Below, piece by piece: positions 1 through 7,332 of a DNA stretch of 9,151 nt; position 1 is the first letter of the stretch; every line of letters starts with the position of its first letter. The stretch is from Betaproteobacteria bacterium (GTDB lineage Bacteria; Pseudomonadota; Gammaproteobacteria; Burkholderiales; Burkholderiaceae_A), in contig JAOINQ010000028.1 of assembly GCA_028139685.1 (NCBI GenBank), forward strand, positions 1 to 9,151, in the 5' to 3' direction. Position numbers and translations under genes: made by a program. The notes under the pieces are model-generated. The model was not told the origin of the DNA, made no database searches, and saw nothing but the letters and a program-made list of their open reading frames with translations.

Positions 1-1
1 A

Positions 2-409
2 GCTAACCGAATAAGTGGTGCTGTAGGATACGAAGTTTGTACTCCAGGGGAAGTGGTTGGAAAACAATTCGGTTGCATTGTTGACGTTAGCGGAGACCTT
101 AGTCAACTTGATTTTCTGATAAGTCTTCTGCATCCAGGAGGGGAAGTGGTTTTGGCAGGATTTTATCAAACCTCAATTTCTTTTGACTTCGTTCCAACCT
201 TCTTGAAAGAGGCCAGAATAAGGGTTTCTGCACAGTGGCAACAGAGTGATTTGCAGGCTGTTGCAGATTTGGTTGTTTCCGGGCAGCTTGATCTTGAAGG
301 AATTATTAGTCATGAGGTTTCAGCTGAAAACGCCCCTTATGCTTACGAAACTGCTTTTAATGACACGAGTTGCTTAAAGATGATAATTGACTGGAAAGGG
401 TATCACTAA
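2..409 (+). CDS. bchC: BchC, bacteriochlorophyllide a dehydrogenase, C-terminal fragment
   Basis: This is the last 135 codons of a gene that enters from the left edge; the frame is open from base 2 with no start in view, and the GTG at 53 is internal. The family oxidises the C3 hydroxyethyl group of the bacteriochlorin ring to acetyl with NAD, late in bacteriochlorophyll a synthesis. The fragment belongs to the zinc-type medium-chain dehydrogenase fold. The part seen is the end of the Rossmann region and the C-terminal catalytic fold: VDVSGD, then the very typical PGGEVVLAGFY, EARIRVSAQWQ, and an ending CLKMIIDWKG. The zinc and nucleotide-binding N-terminal part is outside the window. The stop lies 2 bp before bchX, giving the usual bchCXYZ order. 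Identity rests on recalled family motifs and on the neighbours. Confidence 0.95.
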   Translation, partial: ANRISGAVGYEVCTPGEVVGKQFGCIVDVSGDLSQLDFLISLLHPGGEVVLAGFYQTSISFDFVPTFLKEARIRVSAQWQQSDLQAVADLVVSGQLDLEGIISHEVSAENAPYAYETAFNDTSCLKMIIDWKGYH

Positions 410-411
410 CC

Positions 412-1428
412 ATGAAGAATAAACAAATAGTCAGAGGTCAACAGTTTGAACCGACTGAAAGAAATGATTCTGGTGAGGCTCTTAACTCTTCAGTTCCTAA
501 CCCCGCAAACAAAGTAAAGAAAAAAGAAACACAAATAATTGCAATTTATGGCAAGGGAGGTATTGGTAAGAGTTTCACGTTAGCCAATCTTTCATACATG
601 ATGGCGCAGCAAGGTAAGAAAATTTTATTAATTGGTTGTGATCCGAAAAGTGATACAACTTCATTACTTTTTGGAGGAAAAGCATGCCCAACCATTATTG
701 AGACTTCATCAAAAAAGAAGTTGGCAGGAGAGGAAGTTAAGATCGGTGATGTTTGTTTCAAGAGAGATGGCGTATTTGCAATGGAATTAGGCGGACCCGA
801 AGTTGGAAGAGGCTGTGGTGGAAGAGGAATAATTCATGGGTTTGAAACTTTGGAGAAATTAGGATTCCATGACTGGGATTTTGATTATGTGTTGCTTGAC
901 TTTTTAGGAGATGTGGTTTGTGGGGGTTTCGGATTACCAATTGCGAGAGATATGTGTCAAAAAGTGATGGTGGTTGCGAGCAATGATCTTCAATCGTTAT
1001 ATGTTGCCAACAATGTTTGTTCCGCTGTGCAGTACTTTAGAAAGTTAGGAGGAAATGTCGGAGTAGCTGGAATTATTATTAATAAAGATGACGGAACCGG
1101 GGAGGCTAAAAATTTTGCAGAAAAAGTTGGTATACCTGTTCTTACATCGATTCCTGCTCATGAGGATATAAGAAGAAAAAGTGCAAGCTATGAAATCATT
1201 GGAAAGCCCGGTAGTGAATGGGCTTCCTTGTTTTCCGAGTTGGCTTCCAATGTTGCAACAGCGCCCCCAGTTTTACCTAACCCTTTAATCCAAGATGATC
1301 TTCTTAACCTGTTTTCTTCGGATGTAGTGGGTCGAGATTATAAGCTTGAACCTGCAGAGTTATCTGATTTGACAGGTGTTAATTTTGAGGACAAGAAATC
1401 ACTGGAAGTTATTTATGACGCAGCCTAG
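412..1428 (+). CDS. bchX: BchX, iron protein of chlorophyllide a oxidoreductase
   Basis: This is the NifH/BchL-like ATPase subunit of chlorophyllide a oxidoreductase (COR). The homodimer holds a [4Fe-4S] cluster and passes electrons, driven by ATP, to BchYZ, which reduces the C7=C8 bond of ring B. A hydrophilic, Lys-rich N-terminal extension of about 40 residues is followed by the Walker A loop GKGGIGKS (47-54), CDPKSDTTS (76-84), and the two cluster-ligand cysteines, Cys135 in GRGCGGRG and Cys170 in DVVCGGFG. The length of 338 residues is normal. The ATG is 2 bp after the bchC stop, with a purine-rich GGAAAGGG about 10 bp upstream. The end overlaps the bchY start by 14 bp, which suggests translational coupling. 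The extension and CDPKSDTTS context separate it from BchL. Confidence 0.97.
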   Translation: MKNKQIVRGQQFEPTERNDSGEALNSSVPNPANKVKKKETQIIAIYGKGGIGKSFTLANLSYMMAQQGKKILLIGCDPKSDTTSLLFGGKACPTIIETSSKKKLAGEEVKIGDVCFKRDGVFAMELGGPEVGRGCGGRGIIHGFETLEKLGFHDWDFDYVLLDFLGDVVCGGFGLPIARDMCQKVMVVASNDLQSLYVANNVCSAVQYFRKLGGNVGVAGIIINKDDGTGEAKNFAEKVGIPVLTSIPAHEDIRRKSASYEIIGKPGSEWASLFSELASNVATAPPVLPNPLIQDDLLNLFSSDVVGRDYKLEPAELSDLTGVNFEDKKSLEVIYDAA

Positions 1429-2941
1429 TGAACAAATTATAAATATTAAAAATCTTTCAACCTCTGGTAAGGAAAAGGTTCCATGCGGTAGTAAGGACTT
1501 GATTGAACGGGCGCGGGCTCAAAATAAATCTGAAATTATCGATCAGTACAAAAAAGATTACCCTATTGGTCCCCATGACCAGCCACAAAGTATGTGTCCC
1601 GCTTTTGGTTCACTCAGGGTTGGATTGAGAATGAATAGAGTTGCCACGATTTTATCGGGTTCTGCATGTTGTGTATATGGATTAACATTCACCTCGCACT
1701 TTTATGGTGCGCGAAGAAGTGTTGGTTATGTTCCCTTTAATTCTGAAACATTGGTTACTGGTAAACTTTTTGAAGATATCAAAGAGTCTGTTGAGAAAAC
1801 AGCGGACCCGGCCAAGTTAGATGCAATAGTAGTCATAAACTTGTGCGTGCCTACTGCTAGCGGCGTACCTCTGCAACTACTACCAAAGGTAATAAATGGA
1901 GTAAGAATCATTGGAATAGATGTGCCTGGGTTTGGTGTTCCTACCCATGCGGAAGCAAAGGATATCTTAGCCTCTGCAATGCTGAAGTTTTCTAAAACTG
2001 AGATTACAAGTGGTCCGGTAAAAAAATCTTTGCAACAACGAAAGGGCTTACCTTTGGTTACGCTAGTAGGTGAAGTATTTCCCTTAGATCCTATGTCGAT
2101 ATCATCTATGTTGGAGCCACTGGATTTAGAGGTAGGCGCTATCGTCCCGACCCGTCAATGGAGAGAGCTATACACTGCTTTTGAAGGCTCTCTGGTGGCT
2201 GGGTTGCATCCTTTTTATACTTCAACATTTAGAGAATTTGAGTCTGTAGGAAAACCAATTTTGAGTTCTGCTCCAGTTGGATATGAAGGGACCGCATCGT
2301 GGTTGGAAAGGCTGGGTAATTCCTTGAACTTGTCTGAACAAAAGGTTGGCAAGTCAAAAGAGCTGGTTCTTCCATTAATCAAGGAGTCTTTGAAAGAACA
2401 AAAATTAAACGGAAGTATAACTTTAAGTGGTTATGAGGGTTCCGAATTGCTAGTTGCCAGACTACTCATTGAAAGCGGCTTGACAGTGAAGTATGTGGGC
2501 ACCGCTTGCCCCCGAACGAAACAATCCGGGGTGGATGAAGAATGGCTCAAACAAAATGGTGTTTCCGTAAAATTTAGAGCATCACTTGAAAGTGATCTTC
2601 AGGCAATAGACGAATATGAACCAGACCTTGCGATAGGCACTACACCGGTAGTTCAGCATGCTAAGGAAAAAGCAATTCCCTCGCTATATTTTACGAACTT
2701 AATCTCAGCTCGCCCTCTTATGGGAAATTTAGGGATAGGGTCTGTTACGGAAGTTGTTAGAGGTGCCATGAATAATGGAGAGCGTTTCAAAAAAATGAAG
2801 AAATTTTTTTCTGGAGTTGGAGAAGGTCAATCCTCTGGTGTTTGGCATCCTTACGGAGAGAAGAGCGGGAAATTTAAAGATATGATTTCGGAAAAAAAAC
2901 TACAGGGAAGTAGTAAAAACAAGGAGCGAGTGAAGTGTTGA
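1415..2941 (+). CDS. bchY: BchY, catalytic subunit of chlorophyllide a oxidoreductase
   Basis: This is the NifD-like subunit of the COR catalytic component; with BchZ it forms the heterotetramer that binds chlorophyllide and reduces ring B. I choose the ATG at 1415 (508 aa), preceded by GGAAG, over an upstream in-frame GTG at 1376, because the longer form would only add 13 residues encoded inside bchX. Cys61 (SMCPAFGS), Cys86 (SACCVYG) and Cys144 (NLCVPTASG) sit within one residue of the three BchY cysteines described as cluster ligands in Roseobacter COR, with the fourth in BchZ. Other family landmarks are [17 protein letters not shown] and, near the end, RPLMGNLG. The reading frame is intact. 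It overlaps bchX by 14 bp and bchZ by 7 bp, which supports coupled, balanced synthesis of the three subunits. Confidence 0.97.
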   Translation: MTQPSEQIINIKNLSTSGKEKVPCGSKDLIERARAQNKSEIIDQYKKDYPIGPHDQPQSMCPAFGSLRVGLRMNRVATILSGSACCVYGLTFTSHFYGARRSVGYVPFNSETLVTGKLFEDIKESVEKTADPAKLDAIVVINLCVPTASGVPLQLLPKVINGVRIIGIDVPGFGVPTHAEAKDILASAMLKFSKTEITSGPVKKSLQQRKGLPLVTLVGEVFPLDPMSISSMLEPLDLEVGAIVPTRQWRELYTAFEGSLVAGLHPFYTSTFREFESVGKPILSSAPVGYEGTASWLERLGNSLNLSEQKVGKSKELVLPLIKESLKEQKLNGSITLSGYEGSELLVARLLIESGLTVKYVGTACPRTKQSGVDEEWLKQNGVSVKFRASLESDLQAIDEYEPDLAIGTTPVVQHAKEKAIPSLYFTNLISARPLMGNLGIGSVTEVVRGAMNNGERFKKMKKFFSGVGEGQSSGVWHPYGEKSGKFKDMISEKKLQGSSKNKERVKC

Positions 2942-4428
2942 TTATCGATCATGATAGAGCAGGCGGATACTGGGGTGCTGTATATGTTTTCACTGCGGTA
3001 AAAGGCCTACAAGTTGTAATTGATGGGCCAGTCGGATGTGAGAATTTACCTGTAACGTCTGTCTTGCACTATACGGATGGTTTGCCACCCCATGAACTAC
3101 CTATCGTAGTTACGGGATTATCTGAAGATGAATTAAATAAAAATGGAACTGAAGGTGCCATGAAGAGGGCGCATAAAGTACTTGATCCAAAACAACCATC
3201 AGTGGTTGTTACAGGTTCCATTGCTGAAATGATAGGTGGTGGTGTGACTCCTGAGGGAACCAATTTAAAAAGATTTTTACCACGGACAATAGACGAAGAT
3301 CAGTGGCAGGCAGCCGATAGAGCTCTGGTGTGGTTGTGGCGAGAGTTTGGTTCGCGAAATATTAAGAAGGTAGTTAAAAAGAGACCGGAAGATGCGCCTA
3401 CTGCGAATATAATTGGTCCTGCGTATGGGATGTTTAATCAAAATAGCGATTTAGCAGAGATTAAAAGGTTGTTAGATGGGTTAGGAGTGAAAACCAATTT
3501 AGTGTTTCCATTAGGAACAGATTTAAAGGAGATTTATAAATTATCAGAAGCAGATATAAATATTTGCCTTTATCGTGAATATGGCCGAGGCCTTTGCGAA
3601 CTTCTAGGGAAACCTTACTTACAAGCTCCTATTGGAATGGAGAGCACAACGTTGTTTTTAAAGAAATTAGCATCAATTTTAAAGTTAGATGCGGATGAGT
3701 TCATCGAAGCCGAGAAACACACAACATTGAAACCGATTTGGGATCTTTGGAGATCAGTAACTCAAGATTTTTTTGGAACTGCTACATTTGCAGTTGTTGC
3801 TAATGAAACATATACCAGAGGGATTAAAAATTATTTACAAAATGAACTTGGTTTCCAGTGCAAATTTGCCCGGTCACGAAAAGCGGGAGGAAAAACTAAT
3901 AATGAGGAGATAAGGGGTTTAATACATAATGGTACGCCGTTAGTAACGTTCGGTAGTATAAACGAAAGAATGTACCTAGCAGAAATTAATTCTAAAAATG
4001 CCTTCATCCCTTCATCTTTTCCTGGGTCAATCGTACGGAGACATACAGGAACTCCATTCGTAGGATATGCTGGTGCAACATATATCCTTCAGGAGTTTTG
4101 TAACTCGCTTTTCGATGCTTTGTTTAATGTTTTACCTTTGGGAACTGAGCTTGATTTGGCAGCGCCAATTACAAAAACAAAAAATTTAGAACCGAGTAAA
4201 GCCCATTCAAATGTGCGCTGGGAAAGAGACGCGGAAAGTGTTTTGAACAAATACCTTGAAAAAGAACCAATATTGGTTCAGATTTCCAGAGCCAAAAAAT
4301 TGAGAGAACAGTTAGAGATGGACTGTAAAGCACAAGGCTTGTCAGAAATTACAGAGTTTATGGTAATCGAATATTTGAATTTAAATAGCGAAAGATCTGA
4401 GATCCAAAATGCAGAGGAAAAAGTATGA
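2935..4428 (+). CDS. bchZ: BchZ, catalytic subunit of chlorophyllide a oxidoreductase
   Basis: This is the NifK-like partner of BchY. Translation starts at a GTG at 2935, eight bases after an AAGGAG site; no ATG precedes the conserved N-terminus [20 protein letters not shown]. Cys35 (GPVGCENLP) is at the same position as the BchZ cysteine reported to complete the [4Fe-4S] site shared with BchY. The highly conserved stretches [16 protein letters not shown] and [17 protein letters not shown] follow. The last roughly 70 residues ([11 protein letters not shown] onward) form the C-terminal domain common to light-independent (proto)chlorophyllide reductases. At 497 aa it is of normal size. Its stop codon overlaps the start of the next small ORF as ATGA, so ribosomes finishing bchZ could re-initiate there. 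Confidence 0.97.
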   Translation: MLIIDHDRAGGYWGAVYVFTAVKGLQVVIDGPVGCENLPVTSVLHYTDGLPPHELPIVVTGLSEDELNKNGTEGAMKRAHKVLDPKQPSVVVTGSIAEMIGGGVTPEGTNLKRFLPRTIDEDQWQAADRALVWLWREFGSRNIKKVVKKRPEDAPTANIIGPAYGMFNQNSDLAEIKRLLDGLGVKTNLVFPLGTDLKEIYKLSEADINICLYREYGRGLCELLGKPYLQAPIGMESTTLFLKKLASILKLDADEFIEAEKHTTLKPIWDLWRSVTQDFFGTATFAVVANETYTRGIKNYLQNELGFQCKFARSRKAGGKTNNEEIRGLIHNGTPLVTFGSINERMYLAEINSKNAFIPSSFPGSIVRRHTGTPFVGYAGATYILQEFCNSLFDALFNVLPLGTELDLAAPITKTKNLEPSKAHSNVRWERDAESVLNKYLEKEPILVQISRAKKLREQLEMDCKAQGLSEITEFMVIEYLNLNSERSEIQNAEEKV

Positions 4429-4577
4429 AGACCAACTATCTTAAGGATTTTGCAAGACCTCAAGATCTTCTTTCACTATGTAAAAAGAATGCCGCGACGT
4501 GGGGTCGCGACTGCCCATGCCGCGGGCTCCAGTGCGGTGACGGCCTATTGGCCATTTCAAGGAGGTGTAAATCATGA
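4425..4577 (+). CDS. 50-aa Cys-rich small ORF or leader peptide bridging bchZ and pufB
   Basis: The function is unknown. The ORF starts in an ATGA overlap with the bchZ stop (4425-4428) and ends in an ATGA overlap with the pufB start (4574-4577), filling the gap exactly. The 50 residues include five cysteines (19, 30, 32, 37, 48), with a CPCRGLQC cluster in the middle, and are basic overall; there is no membrane span. The first 21 codons have the AT-rich composition of the neighbours, while codons 23-43 are about 75% GC and form hairpins. The closing codons (SRRC) are dictated by the pufB ribosome binding site. In Rhodobacter this position holds pufQ, but this product does not look like PufQ, a single-span membrane protein. 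It could be a translated leader that couples bchZ to pufB, a small metal or redox-responsive peptide, or a chance frame through an RNA element. Confidence 0.5.
   Translation: MKTNYLKDFARPQDLLSLCKKNAATWGRDCPCRGLQCGDGLLAISRRCKS
4491..4553 (+). promoter_or_regulatory. GC-rich multi-hairpin block upstream of pufB
   Basis: These 63 bases are about 75% GC in a locus near 40%. Local inverted repeats include CGCGAC (4493-4498) with GTCGCG (4504-4509) around a 5-base loop, GCCC (4513-4516) with GGGC (4524-4527), and GGCC (4542-4545) with GGCC (4550-4553) just before the pufB ribosome binding site. ATGCCGCG is repeated directly at 4489-4496 and 4517-4524. No T-tract follows, so it is not a simple intrinsic terminator. 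An mRNA 5' stabiliser or processing barrier for the puf transcript, or a translation-sensitive leader structure, fits best. An inserted palindromic repeat of REP type is the alternative. The pairing was found by eye; no folding energy was computed. Confidence 0.55.
4559..4567 (+). promoter_or_regulatory. Very strong pufB ribosome binding site
   Basis: AAGGAGGTG is a nine-base match to the 16S anti-Shine-Dalgarno sequence, with seven bases between it and the pufB ATG. It is the strongest site in the window, in keeping with the high output needed for LH1 chains. It sits six bases after the last hairpin of the upstream GC-rich block and inside the reading frame of the preceding small ORF. Confidence 0.8.
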
Positions 4578-4723
4578 GTGAGACTTCAGGTTCTATCTCA
4601 GGACTTACCGATGAAGAAGCCCAGGAATTCCATACGTTTTACATGCAGGGCTTAGTTGGCTTTACGGCTATTGCCGTTGTTGCCCACATACTCGTATGGG
4701 CTTGGCGTCCATGGTTCTATTAA
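4574..4723 (+). CDS. pufB: PufB, light-harvesting 1 beta polypeptide
   Basis: This is the 49-aa beta chain of the core antenna, a single-span inner-membrane protein that pairs with PufA and binds bacteriochlorophyll a in the ring around the reaction centre. The N-terminus carries the family signature [11 protein letters not shown] (10-20, with the conserved His20). The span has AxxxH with His38, the usual ligand of the bacteriochlorophyll magnesium, followed by [10 protein letters not shown], where WRPW is the typical C-terminal anchor. The chain ends directly after that motif, so it has no C-terminal tail. The start is set by the site at 4559-4567 and overlaps the stop of the 50-codon ORF. 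The next gene is not pufA, as is usual, but a 79-codon ORF 44 bp downstream. Confidence 0.96.
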   Translation: MSETSGSISGLTDEEAQEFHTFYMQGLVGFTAIAVVAHILVWAWRPWFY

Positions 4724-4767
4724 CAATAGTGGAGAACTTTAATTAATTTTGCAAAAGGAGGAATGAA

Positions 4768-5007
4768 ATGGAAGCATTATCTAGTCAAAGCTCAATTGCC
4801 TCGGTTTCCGATAAACAGCCGAGTGGAGATGCATTTAGGTTTTCCATTATTTTCTGGATAACATTTTTGGTATTTCTGTTAATAGCAGTTCTGTCGACTT
4901 GTTTACGGCTTCCGTGGCGTTCCTGGTTGCCTGGCGCAGAAGGAAGTTCATCGTTATTGAGCGACGTTAGATCGGCAGTTTACACGCTAATGTCTCATTT
5001 AACATAG
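4768..5007 (+). CDS. 79-aa single-span membrane protein between pufB and pufA, possibly a His-less LH1 beta-like subunit
   Basis: I do not recognise a named family. A strong AAAGGAGGA site (4754-4762) precedes the ATG, and the pufA site begins directly after its stop, so it is built as a normal operon member. Residues 1-23 are polar and Ser-rich, about 26-47 form one hydrophobic span, and 48-79 make a tail starting RLPWRSWLPG. An ungapped alignment to PufB (offset six) over residues 21-53 pairs A22/A16, F25/F19, F36/F30, IAV 39-41/33-35, L46/L40, and W50-R51, W53 with W44-R45, W47. PufB His20 and His38, the pigment ligand, become Ser26 and Thr44. This suggests a diverged beta paralogue that cannot ligate bacteriochlorophyll through His and may be an LH1 accessory or ring-gap chain. 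A PufQ-like membrane protein is the main alternative. The coding call is firm; the role is inference. Confidence 0.8.
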   Translation: MEALSSQSSIASVSDKQPSGDAFRFSIIFWITFLVFLLIAVLSTCLRLPWRSWLPGAEGSSSLLSDVRSAVYTLMSHLT

Positions 5008-5020
5008 AAGGAGTTTAAAT

Positions 5021-5230
5021 ATGTGGAGAGTATGGAAATTATTTGACCCGTTGAGGGCAATGGTGATCCAGGGTGTTTTCTTGTTCGCTTTGGCGGCAAT
5101 GATTCACTTTATTTTGTTAAGTACAGTTCGTTTTAACTGGTTAGACGGAAAAAGCCAGTCAGAAATTATGATGGGCGAAGCTGGGCTAAATCAGCCAGCA
5201 ATTGTTGCTCAAGCTTCTGAAAAACGATAA
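5021..5230 (+). CDS. pufA: PufA, light-harvesting 1 alpha polypeptide
   Basis: This is the 69-aa alpha chain of LH1. The N-terminus MWRVWKLFDPLRAMV matches the family pattern W-x-x-F-D-P-x-R that lies at the cytoplasmic face. The span contains AAMIHFILLST with His29, the bacteriochlorophyll ligand, and RFNWLDG follows, with Trp40 eleven residues after the His as in other alpha chains. A flexible polar tail of about 26 residues follows. The AAGGAG site (5008-5013) begins directly after the stop of the 79-codon ORF, so the two are probably translated together. A strong hairpin 20 bp after the stop separates it from pufL. Confidence 0.96.
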   Translation: MWRVWKLFDPLRAMVIQGVFLFALAAMIHFILLSTVRFNWLDGKSQSEIMMGEAGLNQPAIVAQASEKR

Positions 5231-5249
5231 TTATTGTAGAAAGGGCTGT

Positions 5250-5270
5250 GCAGGGGCTTTAAGCCCCTGC
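5250..5270 (+). promoter_or_regulatory. Intercistronic hairpin between pufA and pufL
   Basis: A perfect 8-bp GC-rich stem, GCAGGGGC (5250-5257) with GCCCCTGC (5263-5270), encloses a 5-base loop. In Rhodobacter a stem-loop at this same place blocks 3' decay of the pufBA part and raises LH1 above reaction-centre synthesis; I infer the same job here. The bases after it (CCGGTTACAG) have no T-tract, so read-through into pufL is expected. Confidence 0.8.
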
Positions 5271-5304
5271 CCGGTTACAGATTTTTGAGACTGGGGGAAA
5301 AACC

Positions 5305-6180
5305 ATGGCAATGTTAAGTTTTGAAAAAAAATATAGGATTCGGGGTGGAACCCTCGTAGGTGGAGATCTATTTGATTTTTGGGTAGGCCCGTTTTACGTT
5401 GGTTTTTTTGGAGTGACAACTATATTTTTCGCGTTCCTCGGTACTGCGTTAATCTTGTGGGGTGCGGCTATGGGCCCGACATGGAATCTTTGGCAGATAA
5501 GTATTAATCCACCTGATGTCAAATATGGTCTTGGTCTTGCTCCAATGGCAGAGGGGGGCCTTTGGCAGGTAATAACTGTATGTGCTATAGGTGCCTTTGG
5601 TTCATGGGCATTGAGAGAAGTTGAGATATGTCGAAAATTAGGAATTGGATACCATGTTCCAGTGGCGTTCGGTTTCGCTATATTTGCCTATGTAACACTA
5701 GTAGTTTTTAGACCACTGTTGTTGGGTGCATGGGGCCATGGCTTTCCTTACGGGATAATGAGTCATCTTCAATGGGTATCTAACGTTGGTTATCAATTTG
5801 TTTGGTTTCATTGGAATCCAGCCCATATGTTGGCGATAACATTCTTTTTTGCAACCTCATTGGCTGCGGCATTGCATGGAGGTTTGATTTTATCCGCAAC
5901 TAATCCCCAGAAAGGAGAACCGGTAAAAACCCCAGAGCATGAGGATACTTTTTTTAGAGATTCGATTGGTTATTCGATCGGTACACTAGGTATACACAGA
6001 TTACTGCTTTATCTCGCACTTGCGTCCGGCTTTTTTAGTGCAATTTGTATAGTGATAAGCGGTCCTTTCTGGGTTGGTAATTGGCAAGATTGGTGGGGTT
6101 GGTGGTTAGAATTACCAATTTGGAATTATCCAATCGATGGAAGTCTTTATCCAACAATGAAACCATACGAGAGTTCTTGA
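5305..6180 (+). CDS. pufL: PufL, photosynthetic reaction centre L subunit
   Basis: This is the five-span L subunit of the type-2 reaction centre. The start at 5305 gives [20 protein letters not shown], matching the usual MAxLSFExKYRxRGGT; the second ATG at 5311 would lose three residues. A GGGGGAAA stretch lies upstream. Counting Met1, the key residues are all one higher than in Rhodobacter numbering: His154 (accessory bacteriochlorophyll), His174 (special pair), His191 and His231 (non-haem iron), Glu105 (bacteriopheophytin hydrogen bond), and Glu213-Asp214, the QB proton-delivery pair (TPEHED). The exact register shows no insertions up to the last helix. The length is 291 aa, with a C-terminus about nine residues longer than the R. 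sphaeroides protein. pufM follows after 22 bp. Confidence 0.98.
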   Translation: MAMLSFEKKYRIRGGTLVGGDLFDFWVGPFYVGFFGVTTIFFAFLGTALILWGAAMGPTWNLWQISINPPDVKYGLGLAPMAEGGLWQVITVCAIGAFGSWALREVEICRKLGIGYHVPVAFGFAIFAYVTLVVFRPLLLGAWGHGFPYGIMSHLQWVSNVGYQFVWFHWNPAHMLAITFFFATSLAAALHGGLILSATNPQKGEPVKTPEHEDTFFRDSIGYSIGTLGIHRLLLYLALASGFFSAICIVISGPFWVGNWQDWWGWWLELPIWNYPIDGSLYPTMKPYESS

Positions 6181-6202
6181 ACGGGCACAAACGGAGATCA
6201 AA

Positions 6203-7168
6203 ATGGCAGAATATCAAAATTTATTTACACAAGTCCAAGTTCAGGCTCCTGCATATCCAGGGGTGCCGCTAGACAGGGACAGGGATACTAGAGAGAGAGT
6301 TACTTCCCCATGGCACTCATCGTTGATGGGTTGGATAGGCAACGCCCAAATCGGACCAATATATTTGGGTTTTTTGGGTGTAGGATCGGCAATCTGTTTT
6401 GCAATAGCGTTTTCGATTATTGGTATGAACTACTTAGCTCAGGTCGATTACAATGTTATCGAATTTGTGCGACAAATGTTTTGGCTTTCATTAAATCCAC
6501 CAGACGCTAAATATGGATTAGGTTTCCCACCTCTTGCAGAAGGGGGTTGGTTCTTAATGACTGGATTCTTCCTTACGGCTTCAGTTCTTTTGTGGTGGTT
6601 TAGAATGTACAGAAGGGCGCTAGCGATGGGAATGGGAACACATGTTGCATGGGGCTTCGCCGCGGCAATTTGGCTTTTTCTGGTTTTGGGGCTTTTGCGC
6701 CCTATATTAATGGGAAACTGGAGCGAAGCAGTTCCATACGGCATCTTTTCTCACTTAGAATGGACACAAACATTTTCGATAAGATACGGTAACCTTTTTT
6801 GGAATCCGTTCCATATGCTTTCGATAGCATTTCTCTACGGGGCAGCATTACTCGCTGCAATGCATGGTGCAACAATCCTCGCAGTTAGTAGGTTTGGAGG
6901 AGATAGAGAGATTGAGCAAATAGTTGATAGAGGAACTGCATCTGAGCGCGCAGCGTTATTCTGGAGATGGACTATGGGCTTTAACGCAACAATGGAATCT
7001 GTTCACAGGTGGTTATGGTGGTTTGCATCTTTGGTTTGCATCACTGGAGGAATAGGGATCCTATTAACTGGAACTGTTGTTGATAGTTGGTACGTCTGGG
7101 CAGTAAAACATAGCGTTATTCCATCAGACCCCTCTGTCTGGCCTGTGACGCCGTATTATGCTCAGTGA
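6203..7168 (+). CDS. pufM: PufM, photosynthetic reaction centre M subunit
   Basis: This is the five-span M subunit that pairs with PufL to bind the special pair, bacteriopheophytins, quinones and iron. A CGGAGA stretch precedes the ATG. With an offset of two from Rhodobacter numbering I see His184 (accessory bacteriochlorophyll), His204 in NPFHM (special pair), Tyr212 near the primary charge-separation site, His221, Glu236 and His268 (iron ligands) and Trp254 (QA pocket). [18 protein letters not shown] is highly typical. At 321 aa it extends about 12 residues past the end of the R. sphaeroides protein ([10 protein letters not shown]). Such tails are familiar in reaction centres that carry a bound tetrahaem cytochrome, yet no pufC follows. 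It is the last gene of the puf run before a strong hairpin. Confidence 0.98.
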   Translation: MAEYQNLFTQVQVQAPAYPGVPLDRDRDTRERVTSPWHSSLMGWIGNAQIGPIYLGFLGVGSAICFAIAFSIIGMNYLAQVDYNVIEFVRQMFWLSLNPPDAKYGLGFPPLAEGGWFLMTGFFLTASVLLWWFRMYRRALAMGMGTHVAWGFAAAIWLFLVLGLLRPILMGNWSEAVPYGIFSHLEWTQTFSIRYGNLFWNPFHMLSIAFLYGAALLAAMHGATILAVSRFGGDREIEQIVDRGTASERAALFWRWTMGFNATMESVHRWLWWFASLVCITGGIGILLTGTVVDSWYVWAVKHSVIPSDPSVWPVTPYYAQ

Positions 7169-7206
7169 TAAGTTTAATTATTGTAATAAAAAGCTTAACT
7201 CTATAT

Positions 7207-7232
7207 CGACGGGATTAACATTAATCCCGTCG
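7207..7232 (+). terminator. Hairpin after pufM, probable 3' end or stabiliser of the puf mRNA
   Basis: An 11-bp perfect stem, CGACGGGATTA (7207-7217) with TAATCCCGTCG (7222-7232), closes a 4-base loop 38 bp after the pufM stop. There is no T-tract behind it, so it is not a textbook intrinsic terminator. It could be a barrier to 3' exonucleases at a processed end or part of a Rho-dependent terminator. It separates the puf run from azurin. Confidence 0.65.
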
Positions 7233-7244
7233 GCAAGTGAATAT

Positions 7245-7261
7245 TACTAAAATTTTTAGTA
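7245..7261. repeat. AT-rich 17-bp perfect inverted repeat upstream of azurin
   Basis: TACTAAAA (7245-7252) and TTTTAGTA (7254-7261) flank a single T. It lies 12 bp after the pufM hairpin and about 70 bp before the azurin start. It could be an operator half of an azurin promoter or a weak second hairpin. I recognise no matching regulator, and no clear -35/-10 pair could be assigned nearby. Confidence 0.4.
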
Positions 7262-7332
7262 GGGGGTAATAAAGAAAAATATTTTTCGGGGAGTGTGAGG
7301 GTTTAACTATTTTTTTTGAAAGGAAACTTAAA

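Noticed and set aside
1376..1414. Upstream GTG start that would lengthen BchY by 13 residues
   Set aside because: The extension lies wholly in the bchX reading frame region; ATG 1415 has a better placed GGAAG site and gives a normal BchY N-terminus.
4448..4482. Possible sigma-70 promoter for pufB (TTGCAA and TATGTA)
   Set aside because: The hexamers match poorly and are about 21 bp apart; no promoter call is justified.
6035..6744. Several 60-98 codon open frames on both strands inside pufL and pufM (for example 6448-6744 minus, 6310-6510 plus)
   Set aside because: They lie in other frames of strongly conserved reaction-centre genes, have no ribosome binding site context and show no recognisable motifs.
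7169..7332. PpsR/CrtJ (TGT-N12-ACA) or Fnr-type (TTGAT-N4-ATCAA) sites upstream of azurin
   Set aside because: I looked for both patterns here and in the pufB leader and found no full match.
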